Positions 1-11,254 of a DNA stretch of 64,000 nt are shown piece after piece; the first letter of the stretch is position 1, and the number at the start of each line of letters is the position of its first letter. The DNA comes from Trachipleistophora hominis (taxonomy: Eukaryota > Microsporidia > Pleistophoridae), in assembly GCA_000316135.1 (NCBI GenBank), contig JH994035.1, positions 134,244 through 198,243 of the forward strand. The letters are read 5' to 3'. The notes beneath the pieces were generated by a model. It was given only the letters and a program-made list of their open reading frames with translations, did not search any database and was not told where the DNA came from. Position numbers and translations under genes: made by a program.

Positions 1-2
1 AA

Positions 3-137
3 TTATATGTTTCCGGTTTTGCTGATTCTTATGATGATGAACCACCATCATACGAAGAAGCCAATAGTCTACACAACAGCATCGCACAACCACCCATTCA
101 GAATCTACCCAATTCAGATCAACAACAAAGCGAATAA
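3..137 (+). CDS. C-terminal fragment of an unrecognised protein with a PPSY motif (5' end outside window)
   Basis: The frame starting at base 3 is open from the left edge to a TAA at 135-137 (44 codons). It reads like a hydrophilic, disordered C-terminal tail rich in D, E, S, N and Q, with DEPPSYEEA near its middle. PPxY is the usual ligand of WW domains, for example those of Nedd4/Rsp5-type ubiquitin ligases, so recruitment of such a ligase is possible but is inference. A second frame (7-186) is also open over this stretch and ends in a plausible protein-like tail, so a frame break here cannot be excluded. The family cannot be named from this fragment. Confidence 0.45.
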   Translation, partial: LYVSGFADSYDDEPPSYEEANSLHNSIAQPPIQNLPNSDQQQSE

Positions 138-419
138 TATTGTTATACGGTTGGAAGAGTCTATCGATGAACTGCAACAGGCGTAATCGTGGCAAAAAAA
201 ATATTAAATGACTTATTTTCCAATTAAATCTACAGCTGTTTTTGTTTTAAAGACACGTTTACATGATTTAACTAAATCTCAAATGTATCAGCTACTAAAA
301 AATCCAATTATCAATCATTTGTGTTAAATCGAGTTTATTTGTATATTCCATAAACAACCATCGACCATAAAACCAATACACGAATATTACATCATACAAC
401 TATTCACTATTATACGCTA

Positions 420-760
420 GCTATGCTATTCCGTTTATAAAACGGAAATATAAATTGACACACCTCGATAAAACTTGTTCTTCTTTATTCCCAACTTCGC
501 TTAAACTCAACCATCATAATGTTTTTTTGTATTTTTTTAATAGAGGCAAGAAAATTAATTGCCTGCTGGCGTCAACGACTTATCTAAACATCGATCATAA
601 ATAAATACAGAGTGATTTTATGAACACGAGCATTAGATAACAACATACAGCTTGTTATTTATTACCAAAAAGTAAAATATTTTTGGATTTTTTTTCAAAC
701 TAACCGATCAGCTTGTGAGTTGTCTTTCTATTAATAATGATTATTGATGATAATATATAA
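420..760 (+). repeat. Dispersed repeat family 2, copy A
   Basis: About 330 bp that aligns by eye along its whole length with 10728-11045 and more loosely with 18120-18410. It opens with a perfect hairpin, CCGTTT-ATA-AAACGG at 431-445. Shared blocks include the motif around ACATCGATC (588-596), ATAACAACATA, and the right end with GATCAGCTTGTGAGTTGTC. No coding frame is seen in it. It is probably a non-autonomous mobile element or relic, though no target-site duplication was identified. Confidence 0.7.
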
Positions 761-1161
761 TCCACATGAAAAGTATTTTTGTGTATGTAACATGCTACAG
801 GCGATTTTTATGGTTCATTTACAACTAAACTGTTAAATTATAGTTCTTATTGAGAATATCATTTTAATACGAATATTTTAAAGCAAAAGTGTTTAATTAT
901 TGTGTCAATATTATGACCATCGATAGAATGAAATAGTAACTAATTGTAAAAATTAAGATATTTAGTTTGGATGATATGCTAAAAGTAGAAAACCATAAAA
1001 ATTATGGTATAATAACAAAAGCAATGAGAATTGTGTTGAAATGGAGGTTAAGACAGTATTATACGTTATAATATAGAATAAAACAACTACTAAACACGTG
1101 CAAAAATTTAAGAACATAGTAAGAATACTAGACAAAATACATAGTTATACATGAAAAAATC

Positions 1162-1270
1162 ACCATGAACCAAAGGCTGATGGCTATGGTTGGTCCCATT
1201 AGATCAGAAGAGTGTGTTTGTTTAGATGTTGTTGTGTAAGGAGATAATTAAAACAACTTTTTTAAAAAAA
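1162..1270 (+). repeat. Dispersed repeat family 1, full-length copy
   Basis: This ~105-bp element begins ACCATGAACCAAAGG, passes through GGTTGGTCC and AGAAGAGTGTGTTT, then GGAGATAATTAAA, and ends in an A-rich tail. Copies in both orientations recur through the window. In this copy the outer AACCA/TGGTT arms are kept, but the inner stems are degraded. Confidence 0.75.
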
Positions 1271-1572
1271 ATCTTTCTATTTATGATACTAAATATGTCC
1301 TCAGATAAGATTAGGATGCAGCGATAAATTTTAACATTTGTTTTGTTGGCGTTTATATGTGTAAATGGTTGTTTTACAATACAACGATTTGGTATAAAGC
1401 GTTTTTATTTTTAGAAAATAAAATTATCCATACGTTATCTTACAACAAACCATTTTACAATAAATTGCAGTTATGATCATCCAATGAAGTGAAAGAGCTG
1501 TCACTCACCTCGTATTATAAAAAAAAATGCTAGAACAACAATCTTTACTATACCGTGTAACATCCTGTAGCG

Positions 1573-3123
1573 CTACCAATCATTATCCCAGTTTTCATTC
1601 TTCTTCATACTGCTATCAACGTCCTTCTCGGTTACACTAGGCTGTTCCTCCATAAACTTCTTTTGTTTCTCGTCATCCTTTCCGCCACCTTTTTTACTCA
1701 TAAAAGGCAACCAGCGTGTCATTCTCGTTGTTATCTTAGAGTTGGCGATGGCTTCCCTATTACTTTCAAGATATCCTAAAATATTTTTTATCACCATGAA
1801 AAGAGTTTCTGAATCAGTTTCTACAATCAACTCGCACAAAAACGGTAAAATCTCAGTGCTCAGCTTTTTAAAGCTGAAATTCTTATAAATTTTGTCCAAT
1901 AGGATCAAGGACTGTTCTCGGGTATGTACATCATGAATGAATACGAACATAAGTTTGTATAATCCGTGCATGTCATTATCTAAAAACAGCTTAAGGTTAT
2001 TTTCTATCATGATCAACGTGTATACGCACTTACAGTGAGATAGTAACTTGCACAGTTCTTTTATCTCAGTAAAATTATAAAACTTTACCGTATCATTAAC
2101 AAACTCCAAGGTTAAAGTCTGCAATGCTTTGTCTTTGCATTTCAGTCCTATTGTAAGATTGTAAAAAATAGATTTTCTGTCCCAGCACGAAACTCTTTTC
2201 ATGAAGAAATTTCTTTTTTTGAGCACCTCCACACGAAATTTTGTGTCCAAAACTGAAAAAAGATCCTCAATGACAATATCGTACGATTCCATTTCCAAAG
2301 AGATCATAAAGTACAAAAAGGTAAACCTTAGGAAAAAGACGTGTTCAATATGACCATCAATGACCTGCTGCTCAAGCTCGGATAAGTCAACCACCGCCTT
2401 TTCATCCTTTTCCTTGGTCAGACCTACCATTTTGTTGGTAACAAGCCGGCATATGTGCATCTTTATCATCTCAGGTATGTCATTTGCCTTGTGCTCCCTT
2501 CTGATCATATTTAAAAGACCAACGATCTCATCGTCGCCCATCACGTTAAACGTAACAAACTTCTCTGCCAGTATTGAATAAAAGTTTTCTTTGTTTAAGC
2601 AATCGTCGTATCTCATTCGCGTGTTCAATAGAGAATAGCTCAGCTGTTCAAACAGCTCAAAATCACGAGAACACTCCTCCCGACCGTTCTGCACTTTAGC
2701 ACACTCAAAACCACTGAGTACGAGTGCACCTTGGCTGTTTATAAGCAGAGCATCTAAATTTAAGTTATCGTGCACTATTTTGCACTTCTCGTGTAGGAAC
2801 TGCAGAGCATTTGCCAGTGAGATCATCAAGTATTCCTTGTACGTATTAGAAAGATTGTCGCCAAGCATTCGATACGGAACCACAAGAGAGGTGTAAATGC
2901 AGCAGTCCTTGCTTTTTATAACGTTCATAACGTTGTAGTGTTTAACTGTACGCAGTATCTTAGCTATTCGCTGGGCGTCTTTCTTATCGGTGTACTTAAT
3001 TAAACTTAATGTCTCGTTATTTTTATTGTATGTGAATATTTCGTAGGCAGGTGCCGTGTATATGAGCTTTTTAGTGGAGAAGAACGTCTCCTTCTTCGAT
3101 AGAATTTTTTTGAAAATGGACAT
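1573..3123 (-). CDS. SCY1-like pseudokinase (SCYL1/Cex1 family)
   Basis: The 516-aa protein has an N-terminal protein-kinase-like domain (roughly residues 20-220) that has lost catalytic motifs. The HRD loop reads VHDNLNLDALLIN and the DFG position reads SGFE, the pattern typical of SCY1-like pseudokinases. An all-helical region, probably HEAT repeats, follows (about 240-470), then a charged tail. Family members bind the COPI coat and act in Golgi-to-ER traffic, and yeast Cex1 also binds tRNA at the nuclear pore. The protein ends in WDNDW, which resembles the acidic tryptophan motifs that bind delta-COP. It is shorter than animal SCYL1 (about 800 aa). The start is supported by CCC three bases upstream of the ATG (minus strand; plus 3127-3129). 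Assignment rests on the degenerate kinase motifs and could be a more divergent pseudokinase. Confidence 0.65.
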   Translation of the reverse strand: MSIFKKILSKKETFFSTKKLIYTAPAYEIFTYNKNNETLSLIKYTDKKDAQRIAKILRTVKHYNVMNVIKSKDCCIYTSLVVPYRMLGDNLSNTYKEYLMISLANALQFLHEKCKIVHDNLNLDALLINSQGALVLSGFECAKVQNGREECSRDFELFEQLSYSLLNTRMRYDDCLNKENFYSILAEKFVTFNVMGDDEIVGLLNMIRREHKANDIPEMIKMHICRLVTNKMVGLTKEKDEKAVVDLSELEQQVIDGHIEHVFFLRFTFLYFMISLEMESYDIVIEDLFSVLDTKFRVEVLKKRNFFMKRVSCWDRKSIFYNLTIGLKCKDKALQTLTLEFVNDTVKFYNFTEIKELCKLLSHCKCVYTLIMIENNLKLFLDNDMHGLYKLMFVFIHDVHTREQSLILLDKIYKNFSFKKLSTEILPFLCELIVETDSETLFMVIKNILGYLESNREAIANSKITTRMTRWLPFMSKKGGGKDDEKQKKFMEEQPSVTEKDVDSSMKKNENWDNDW

Positions 3124-3834
3124 GAAGGGCGCGTCCGTGGGTGTAAGAATGTTAATTGAATAAAAGGCTCGAAAAGTAAAATTATGAAAATGGGAAAGTT
3201 TTGATTAAAGTTAACGGCGTGTTTATAATCAGATTATTATTGTATGCTATGATTGAGGATAGTCTGGTGATTGTAGAGGTAAAACTATGTTTGTTATTGA
3301 TGAGAGCAATTTATATTTGGAATGATGTAAAACAAAAAGCATTTCACGATAGCTCTGCCGGTGTTTAAAAGTTAATGATATTGTCTGAGATGTAACAGTC
3401 TGGTAAATAAAGACAATTTTATTTAAACTAAAAAGTATTTCAGTATTGAACGATGGTATAAATTTATTTTATTGCAAATGAGAATATCTTAGCCATTTTT
3501 TGTTAATAATTTTTATGTTTTGTGATGAAATTGATGGTATAGTAAATGTTTATGTTATTAGGACTAGACCAAATGTTTCATAGTTTCCGAGGTGCGATAT
3601 TAAATATAATATGGTTAAAACGTTGTATATTGTTGAATAATTAATTATATTGTTTAAAACAACCTTTTACTTAACGTTACATGGCAATATTATTCTGTTT
3701 ATATTAGCATTTTACATCGTATCAAATATGTTCCCGTAAGCAAATACATAACTTCGTTTTGTAGAGCAAATTATTTCTCATCCCGTGTATAGATGCATGG
3801 TATATCATTTAGCATTCCATTCTACCCCGCAGAA

Positions 3835-3945
3835 ATGGTTTTTTTACGTTTAGCTGCATTCAATGAGGAAACATTTTTTAGGTTTGAGCTCGATTTTTCG
3901 ACATGGATAGAGAAAATGTGGAAGATGATCGGCTTTTTAGGTTAG
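3835..3945 (+). CDS. Possible 36-aa small protein (weak)
   Basis: An ATG at 3835 opens 36 codons to a TAG at 3943-3945. CCCC at 3825-3828 lies six bases upstream, the same arrangement seen at most real starts in this window. The predicted peptide contains FNEETFFRFELDF and a tryptophan-rich end, and has no recognised relative. The frame ends inside a segment repeated near 40938, so it may be fortuitous. Confidence 0.2.
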   Translation: MVFLRLAAFNEETFFRFELDFSTWIEKMWKMIGFLG

Positions 3946-4005
3946 TTACCAGATTTTTTAAATAAAGCTCTTCCAGTCAAGAAAAAAATCGAAAAAAATT
4001 GACTT
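3938..4005 (+). repeat. Short dispersed repeat, family 3
   Basis: The segment GGTTAGTTACCAGATTTTTT followed by an AAATAAAGCTCTTCCAGTC-type block and a long A run recurs near 40938-40995 with a few substitutions (GGTTAGTCACCGGATTTTTT). No hairpin or coding content is seen. Only two copies were noticed. Confidence 0.45.
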
Positions 4006-4215
4006 TTTAGCGTAAGATTTCAGAAATATTAATGAAATGATAGGTTCTGTATTTTAACAAATATGCTTTGTCCTAAGAGTTCAAAACATGGTCATCCAAC
4101 TCCTCTGAAATACTACCGACAACTAAAGATTTCTTTAAATTGTTAACAAATCACTCACAAAATGTTAAAAATTTATTTAAAGGAAAACAAACGAATCCTC
4201 CCGGTATTAATGGTT

Positions 4216-4812
4216 TTACATGGGACAGCAACGTCTTCCTTTTTGCGCTTGTATTTCAACAACATCATCTTTATCCTCCTCGTCATTTTCAGCGAAATCC
4301 TGAATGACCAAATCATTTACATGGTCAACCAACTCTCTAATATCCTCATACTTCATCGCACATGTCTCAATATACTTGCCGTTATATTCCTTGGCCTTTT
4401 CAACCGCTCTAATCTTCACTTCTTCTCTTTCTTTCTCATCTACTAATTCTTTCTTATTTCCCACGATTACTATTTTTGTCAGTCGATCTGGATCGTTTAT
4501 TAGCACCAAGTCTCTTATCCAATGGTCAATATTTTCAAAGCTGTTGAGATGTTTGAGATCAAACACGATTATTGCTGCGTATGCACCACGCGTGTAGTTT
4601 GGTATGATAGAATTGAACCGCTCTTGTCCTGCTGTGTCCCATAATTGTAAACGAACTTCTCTTCCTTGTAGGTTTACTTTCAAGTATGTGAAATCTATGC
4701 CTATTGTCGGATGGTAATTTTCATCGGCCTCTTTGTTCGTAAATTGTGAGATGAGCGTTGTTTTTCCAACGCTTTGATTGCCAAGAAACACAATTTTATA
4801 TTTCGAGCGCAT
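4216..4812 (-). CDS. Rab6/Ypt6-type small GTPase
   Basis: The 198-aa Rab GTPase is read from the internal ATG at 4812. An upstream in-frame ATG at 4950 would add a 46-residue extension unlike any Rab, and CCCC at 4825-4828 (minus strand) lies 12 bases before 4812. The P-loop is GNQSVGKT (residues 11-18), then TIGIDF in switch I, WDTAGQERF in switch II, and GNKKEL at the G4 position, where the usual NKxD aspartate is a glutamate (GAA codon). The G5 region reads ETCAMK. It ends CCPM, giving a double cysteine for geranylgeranylation. Switch-region wording such as YKIVFLG, RLQLWDTAGQERFNSIIPNY and AAIIVFDL matches Ypt6/Rab6, which tethers retrograde vesicles at the Golgi. It is normal length for the family. 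Confidence 0.85.
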   Translation of the reverse strand: MRSKYKIVFLGNQSVGKTTLISQFTNKEADENYHPTIGIDFTYLKVNLQGREVRLQLWDTAGQERFNSIIPNYTRGAYAAIIVFDLKHLNSFENIDHWIRDLVLINDPDRLTKIVIVGNKKELVDEKEREEVKIRAVEKAKEYNGKYIETCAMKYEDIRELVDHVNDLVIQDFAENDEEDKDDVVEIQAQKGRRCCPM

Positions 4813-6311
4813 TTTTCTCAGAGAGGGGCTGCTGTTTTCTTTTTGAGAGGTTGAGGAATGGCGAAAGAGATGATGGATAAAGAGATGATGGATGATAATA
4901 GCGCGATCAAATAGCAAGGCATTCTCTAATAAACTAGTACAATTTAGCAAAAAAGTATTTTGTATATAAATTTACTACTATATACCGCTTGAAAGAGTAT
5001 AAGGATATCCATCGTTGTAATATTTTTAATTCGTTTAAACCAAAGATTAGAGCTTACCGTTGTTTTGACCATGGTTAGGCTATTAAAAATTCGCTAAATA
5101 ACAAAATAACAGTTTTCTTCTCGTTGAAACCACTTTTACGTTCAACACTAAGCTTGTTACATGTATTTATTCTAAAATAAACCGAGTTTCACAATAAACG
5201 ATATCAAGCACACCACCACATTATCAACGTTTTTAAATAAATCCTTTAACGAGTACTCATCAATAACAATACGTGTATAACACCTGTTTCTCATTATATT
5301 TAATTTTATTATAATCTTTTATTATACATGCTATAACAAACGAATGAATATACAGAAAAGGCATTGTTGTTAATTAATAATATTATTATGATTAAGAAGT
5401 ATTGACTGATTGTACCGGTCATATAACCATTATGTCCTAGTAGAGCCCAAACCTTGTTTCGTACTAATATGTCCGTTTAGATATTACCTCGTAATTAATC
5501 AAAGGTATGTTATTAGAACAAAATTATCTTGTAATACATTAATATAAAGTATATTAGGACGTTTATTTTGTATTTCACCTAACTGATCAACTAAGAAACA
5601 CGGTATAGCAAGAGAAGATATAACATGTCGAAAAAGGTCTAATTAAAAATCTTTTTGTTTTTTAAAAACAGTATGTTTATTTATTGTTGTGGTATTATAA
5701 CGTATATATACACATTTTTAATCTGTTTGGACTGAAAATGGCTGGTTAACGGTACTTAGTACTTAAAATGCCGTATAATTTGAGGAATAAATAATTTTAT
5801 TGGTCGTTTTGAAATAAACCGTTTGAACGATACACAAGACGTAGGAAGTTTCATCTCTCTCACTTATTTAAGTGTCATGAAATTAAAAATATCGTTGAAA
5901 ATGGCTTGATTCATCCTTAGAATAGGGCACATGTTAGAAGGACCGATAATAGGTTTGCCAAATATATTTCCTTGTAAAAAACACATTTGATATAAATGTT
6001 TCTTTTTTTAACTTGTTATGACTATGTATCGTAGTTTACTTACGGATCGGAGATCATACAAAGATAGTTCTATTTTTTAGGAACAAATACATTAGCTCAC
6101 CACGTAGATACACTTAACATCTTTAATTAGTAGCTTCATCGGTAAAATATACTTAGAAAATAGTAAAACGGTGAAATATTTTTATATCCGTTACAACAAC
6201 CAACAAAACCAATAGAAAATTACCAATTCTCGTTTACGTTCCAAAACATGCAATCGTTCCATAAGTAATTAATCATGGAGATATAAAAGAAATACAAATA
6301 AAAATAAACAA
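4813..6311. other. 1.5-kb AT-rich spacer
   Basis: Lies between the divergently transcribed Ypt6-like and Sec16-like genes, so it must hold both promoters. No CCC motif is evident just before 6312. No repeat, RNA gene or coding frame was recognised. Confidence 0.5.
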
Positions 6312-9300
6312 ATGGAAAGTACAAGTTCATCGGAAGACAACATTCTAGAGACGTGTATTATAGACAGCAGCGATTTGGAATCGGCTGAAAATGAGATAGA
6401 CGGACCATCACAAAGCAAAAATACTGAAGAGCTGGCTGGTACAACAGACTCGCTGAGTCGTATCGAGGGTGGCTACGAGAGTGAAAAAACAGACAAGAAC
6501 GAGGACGTAGACGACAGAAATAACGAAAAATGTGCAAGTGACAACGAAATAGAATATTATAAAAGCGATACAAAAAGATACAACGAGCACGAAAGAAACG
6601 ATTCGGAGGACAACAATATGATTGAAATGCATTCTACACCGGAAATATCGTATCATATAAATGATCCTATTAATACGGAAGTTGCTAAAAAAAGCCACGG
6701 TGTGCCCTCGGACCAGGAATGTTTATTAATGGGACCTTGTCCAGAGGACCCCAAGAAAATGGAAAATTTGGTTAATACAACGCCAAAAGAAAAAGACGAG
6801 AAAAAAGAAGAGCTAAACTCGTGTGAAATGGTAAAAGAGAAGGAATTGAATGAGAAAAAGCAGGAAAATGCCGTAACTGCCAATGATAATGATGATAAGG
6901 ATATGGAGGACGGTACAGAAGTGGTGGAAGAACAAAAAGAGTTTTTTCATAACGAAGGGAAAGCGGACAAGAACGATGTATCGGGTGAGAAAGAAGATGT
7001 GGATGACGATAAGGAGATTTCAAACAACAGTTATAAGGAGGAAAATGATGAACCGCGTGATACCGTTGATGATACAGAGTTAGTTGACAACGTAAGTTTG
7101 AAGGACCAGGGAATTGCTGAGCAAGACAACGAAAGCGTTTCTTTTGATTTTAAAGAGCTTATAGCAGCAATCAACGGTGATGTTGATCATGATGTGGTAA
7201 GAAATGTGAATATTATTGATCCAGGGGTACCGAATTACAACAAGAAGATCTTTATCGATGATATTGTAAGAGATGAGCGTAGCAAAAATATTATCGAGGA
7301 GGTAGAGAATAGGCTTTGCGGCAAATCTGATAAAGAATGTGAAACAGAGGAATATGTGAGGAAGGAACATGAAAACGTTACACATGGGAATACTGAGGTA
7401 CAGCAAAACGAGAGTAAAAGGAACATGAAGATGAGCTGGAACATGTTACAACGGAAGGAGATGAAAATGAGGATGTACTAGGAGCGAACAATACAAATGA
7501 TATCGAGAACGAACATGAGAACGTTCTAACGGATGTAGAAGATGATGTTGAAGACAGTAATATTAACAGCGGTGATCTAAATGAACTGGACGATAAAGAG
7601 CATGGCAGCAGTGTGGAAATGGAATGCAAAATGAATACTGAAGAGGTATTGGAAGCAAGGAGGGACCAAGGTTTAACAACTAGCGGTCATCATGAGGAGC
7701 TTGAGCAAGAAGAAACAGAGGAAATATTAACAGGCCAAGATGTTCATGATGTGCCATCAAAAGGAGGAATGTTTACCTAAAAAAGTACGTGAAGCATCAT
7801 CAGCAGCTGCTATGATTGGTTTTGATAGGTTCATAGAGGATGATGAGGATTTTAATCCCCCGGATATTCCTGATGAATTGTTTGAGGGCTATGAAAACGA
7901 AGGCTCAGATTTCTTCGTTTCTATGAGTAAAGATGAAAAAGTAGAGAACAGTGATCAAAATTCGGAAGAGAAGAGTTACAGGCAATCTGTTGTAGCGGTA
8001 GATGATCAGAAGGTTGAGGAAGACGAAATAATTGAACAACAGGCAGAGCCTGAAGAATCAAATAGTAGAGAACATCAGGATGATGATTGGCAGTTGGTCT
8101 ATAAGCAACGAGAATCTTTAAAAAAAGATGAGCAGTTAGATAGCAGGATAGACGATGAGCAAATCTCTTTTGATCAAGCAGAGGATCATGCAGGACTAGA
8201 GACACCACTAAACAGCGAGGATAAAATGAAAGACCATGTTTTTAAGGAAGCCTCGTTTTATAACGCTAAAGGAGAGTCTAAAAAGGTGATAACGAATAAT
8301 GAAATAATTGATGAGGTGCCGAACGATCTTTGGAGTGAGGAGGACGACGAATTGGCGTATACTTTTGAGAAATTGCATATTCAGGGCACTGCAGAAGGCT
8401 TTATGGCGGAGGAAATGAGCAATGCCAACAAGAAAGCAACGATTTTTGCGGACCAGTCACAAGATTTGAAGAGAGTCAGCGTTTCTAATGAAGATAAGAC
8501 GGTAGAATCCGATCAAATTAACGATTCTTTCGCACGTGTGTACGAGCGTGGCATGCATACGAGTGCAGAGGCATTCAGAAGTAGAATGGTGAACGATGTA
8601 TTTTCTAAAATAGCAGATAAGAATGCACCACCAGAAGAAAAGGCCCTGGAGGACTTGATCAGGAAGCAGAGAACCATTGAGGATAGGATCAGAGTAGAAG
8701 ACACAATTGAACGACTTAAGAACGCTGATAATAGCAAAATATTACATTCTGAAATGGATAAGCCCGTAAATCCTTTCATACCCGCTATCAAGAATAAACC
8801 ACGCAGCAATTTTGTGCCCAAAGTCAACATTTCGTTCAGTCCCCACAAAAAAGGCGTTAAATTAGCGTTTTTGAAGAACAAATTGCTCGTGATAACCACC
8901 GTAAAGCAATGCCGGGTGAACGCTGTGAACGAAAAAATAGAAAATGTGAAATACGTTGAGAGATTTTACAAGATAAAGAGCAACCAGCGTGTTGATGCGA
9001 TTACAAAGGCTGAAATTAAGCAAAAAGCCACAAATACGACAGTTCGTCACAATATTTACGCGCTGTTGCTTGACGTTGGATCCTTCAAAAGGACCGGTGT
9101 GAGAATGTCGAACGATCCGGGTCTGAACGAAACTATGATACTGTCTTTCAAGGATAAATTGGCCGCTACCATGAGGTGTATAGAACAAAAAGACTATGCA
9201 ATGGCCTTCTTGCTGTCCAAGGACAACCGAGAAGCAGAGCAAGCCGCAGTTGATGCTTATCTTCAAAATTTCGTTGATCCGCTTTTCCATTGCTTTTTTT

Positions 9301-10430
9301 GCAGCACTGCTGAGAACGTACGCCCCTATCACACTGAACCGTATCCACGTGATGATGGCCGTTGGGCCGAGGTTTTATCGCTGCTGCTTGAAAAGAAAAA
9401 TGTAAACGATCACGACATGGAAAATCTTCTGAAGATCAAGAAAGCAAGAGGCGAACAGTTCTATGTGTTGGTGCTTCTGTATCTTAAATTCAGGAAAAGC
9501 TTCTTCCACAGGTATAAAGACGTATTGCTTACCAATTACGAATTTATGAGAATTATGAACTACTTGAAAATAAAAGACGTAGAGGATTTGAAGGCGTATT
9601 ATGAAGAGTATTTCATGGTAACTGATAAAGAAGTGCCTGTGACGAGCGGTGGATGGGGATGGAAGAACTACGTTGAGAAAGGTATTAGTAAAATTATAGG
9701 CATCGATAGCACCTTCATGGAGAACGAGGCGCCAAAGGAACTAAGTAAGAGAGACGAGAATGAACAAAACAAAACGGTTGCTGAGAGTAAATCGCACAGT
9801 GATGAAAATTTAAGTGCTAAGAGAAAAATGGACCATCAAATTAAGGATGGTAGCGAAAGTAATACGCTGTTGGCTAAAGAGGCGCTGTTTGAGAAGCATA
9901 TAAAACTTGCGAAGGAGAATATGGAACGGACGGAAGAGAAGGCAGTTCCTGATTATGCCTCGAGTTTTGCCGATTTCTTCGTATCTGAGCCGTTGCTCGT
10001 ACCGGACACGTCGTACGATGACCAGTCATTGCCTAAATCTGTGATTGATCGTGATAAAGATGATGAAAGTGATGTAATCATTGCGAAGAAGGAGGAGAAA
10101 GGCTGGGGGTTTAGTCTCTTGAACCTATTTAAACGTAAAGAAAAGCGGTACAAGGTAAAATGTAATGTAGAATGTGACTTTAAGTATGATCCTCAGACTA
10201 AACGATGGGTAAATACCAAGGCACAGGCTACTAAAGCAGAAAAGGTTGATTCTAAGAAAGATGCGGCCGTACCAGAGAAGAACGTGCCGCTGCCTTGCCC
10301 AGTTACTAGGAAGGCTGGTACGAAAAAAGTGGGAGATAGTATTGCTAGCAGGTATGTTATCGGAAATAGCGCTGCGGATGGTGATGAAGTGAATGCAAGT
10401 GATATTTTTGGTGTATGTAAGAAGAAATAA
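6312..10430 (+). CDS. SEC16: Sec16-like COPII scaffold protein, interrupted by two compensating frameshifts
   Basis: Sec16 organises ER exit sites and binds COPII subunits. The reading frame starts at ATG 6312, breaks at about 7416-7421 (an A run; one base short), continues in the -1 frame through equally acidic sequence, and returns to the original frame between 7731 and 7778. Net length is about 1,372 aa. The first ~800 residues are acidic and disordered. A central conserved region (about 8790-9060) contains SFSPHKKGVKLAFLKNK. An ACE1-like helical region follows (about 9080-9620), with DPGLNETMILSFKDKLAATM, YAMAFLLSKDN and DDGRWAEVLSLLL. The C-terminal signature GWGFSLLNLFKRKEK then FKYDPQTKRWVN (about 10105-10215) is characteristic of Sec16. 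A split into two separate genes is unlikely, because the conserved domains all lie in the second part with no CCC-type start. Identification is by motif recognition, not alignment. Confidence 0.75.
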
Positions 10431-10727
10431 GATCTTGTGATGCATTTTATATGCTTATTAGAAGTTCTTGCTGTTCATGTTCAATTAAATGTAATTTTCT
10501 AAAAAACTGTTGTATTAGGTTATTTAGAAAATATTTTAAATTTGTTTTACTGTAGATGAATGTTATAATTCCATTGCATACCTTAATATAATATTTTTGC
10601 GTTAGTGTGAGCATTTCATACATCCTAATTTTTGAATAGATCTTTTAAATTCGGCAAAGGAAGGTTTCGCTCATCGTTTTCCTTTAGATTTATTCATTGG
10701 AGATGAGATTTTATTTAAACTACTAGC

Positions 10728-11045
10728 TGCGCTATTCTGTTTATAAAACAGAGATTTAAATTAGTATGCCTACAATGGAAATTGTTTTCCTTTATTCTTA
10801 ACTTTGTTTAATTTAACATTTCAGCACCATTCATATTTATCTTTAGGGAGTAAAAAATAGATTTTCTACCGACATCAACAATTAATTCAAACATCGATCG
10901 TAAATGACTGCTGAGTGAGTTTCGCGACATGGGAATTTCATAACAACATATAACTTTTTATTTACTGCTAAAACATGAAATAATATTTTTTGATTTTCTT
11001 CTAGAACTGACCAATCATCTTGCAAGTTGTCTTTTTATTATTATG
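10728..11045 (+). repeat. Dispersed repeat family 2, copy B
   Basis: Aligns over its length with copy A at 420-760. The opening hairpin is CTGTTT-ATA-AAACAG (10737-10751), so relative to copy A both arms changed together (C:G to T:A) and pairing is preserved. It ends with CCAATCATCTTGCAAGTTGTC. Confidence 0.7.
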
Positions 11046-11254
11046 AGTGAATGAATGATGTAAACACTTTCTTGTGTTCAATTGTGAAATATTTAAACGA
11101 GTAAACATGAAAATTCGTTAACTATTGTTATATGTGAATTTTTGTTCAATATAGTAAGCATCGAGTATCATTTTTCAGCAATTTTCGCCAACAAGCAGTC
11201 GTTTAGATCAATAATACACCACTTTAACCAACGAAAGATCTCAGAATCATTTCA

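Larger units (their letters stand above)
138..1572. other. Gene-free AT-rich stretch with two dispersed repeats
   Basis: No credible coding frame is seen. It contains a family-2 repeat (about 420-760) and a family-1 repeat (about 1162-1270), listed separately. The remainder is AT-rich without recognisable structure. Confidence 0.6.
3124..4215. other. Gene-free stretch with one possible 36-codon frame
   Basis: AT-rich spacer between two minus-strand genes. It contains a short frame at 3835-3945 and a short repeated segment near 3938-4005, both listed separately. Nothing else is recognised. Confidence 0.5.

Noticed and set aside
7416..7421. Programmed -1 frameshifting in the Sec16-like gene
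   Set aside because: The run does not form an X XXY YYZ heptamer in the zero frame, and a second, opposite break follows; indel errors explain both more simply.
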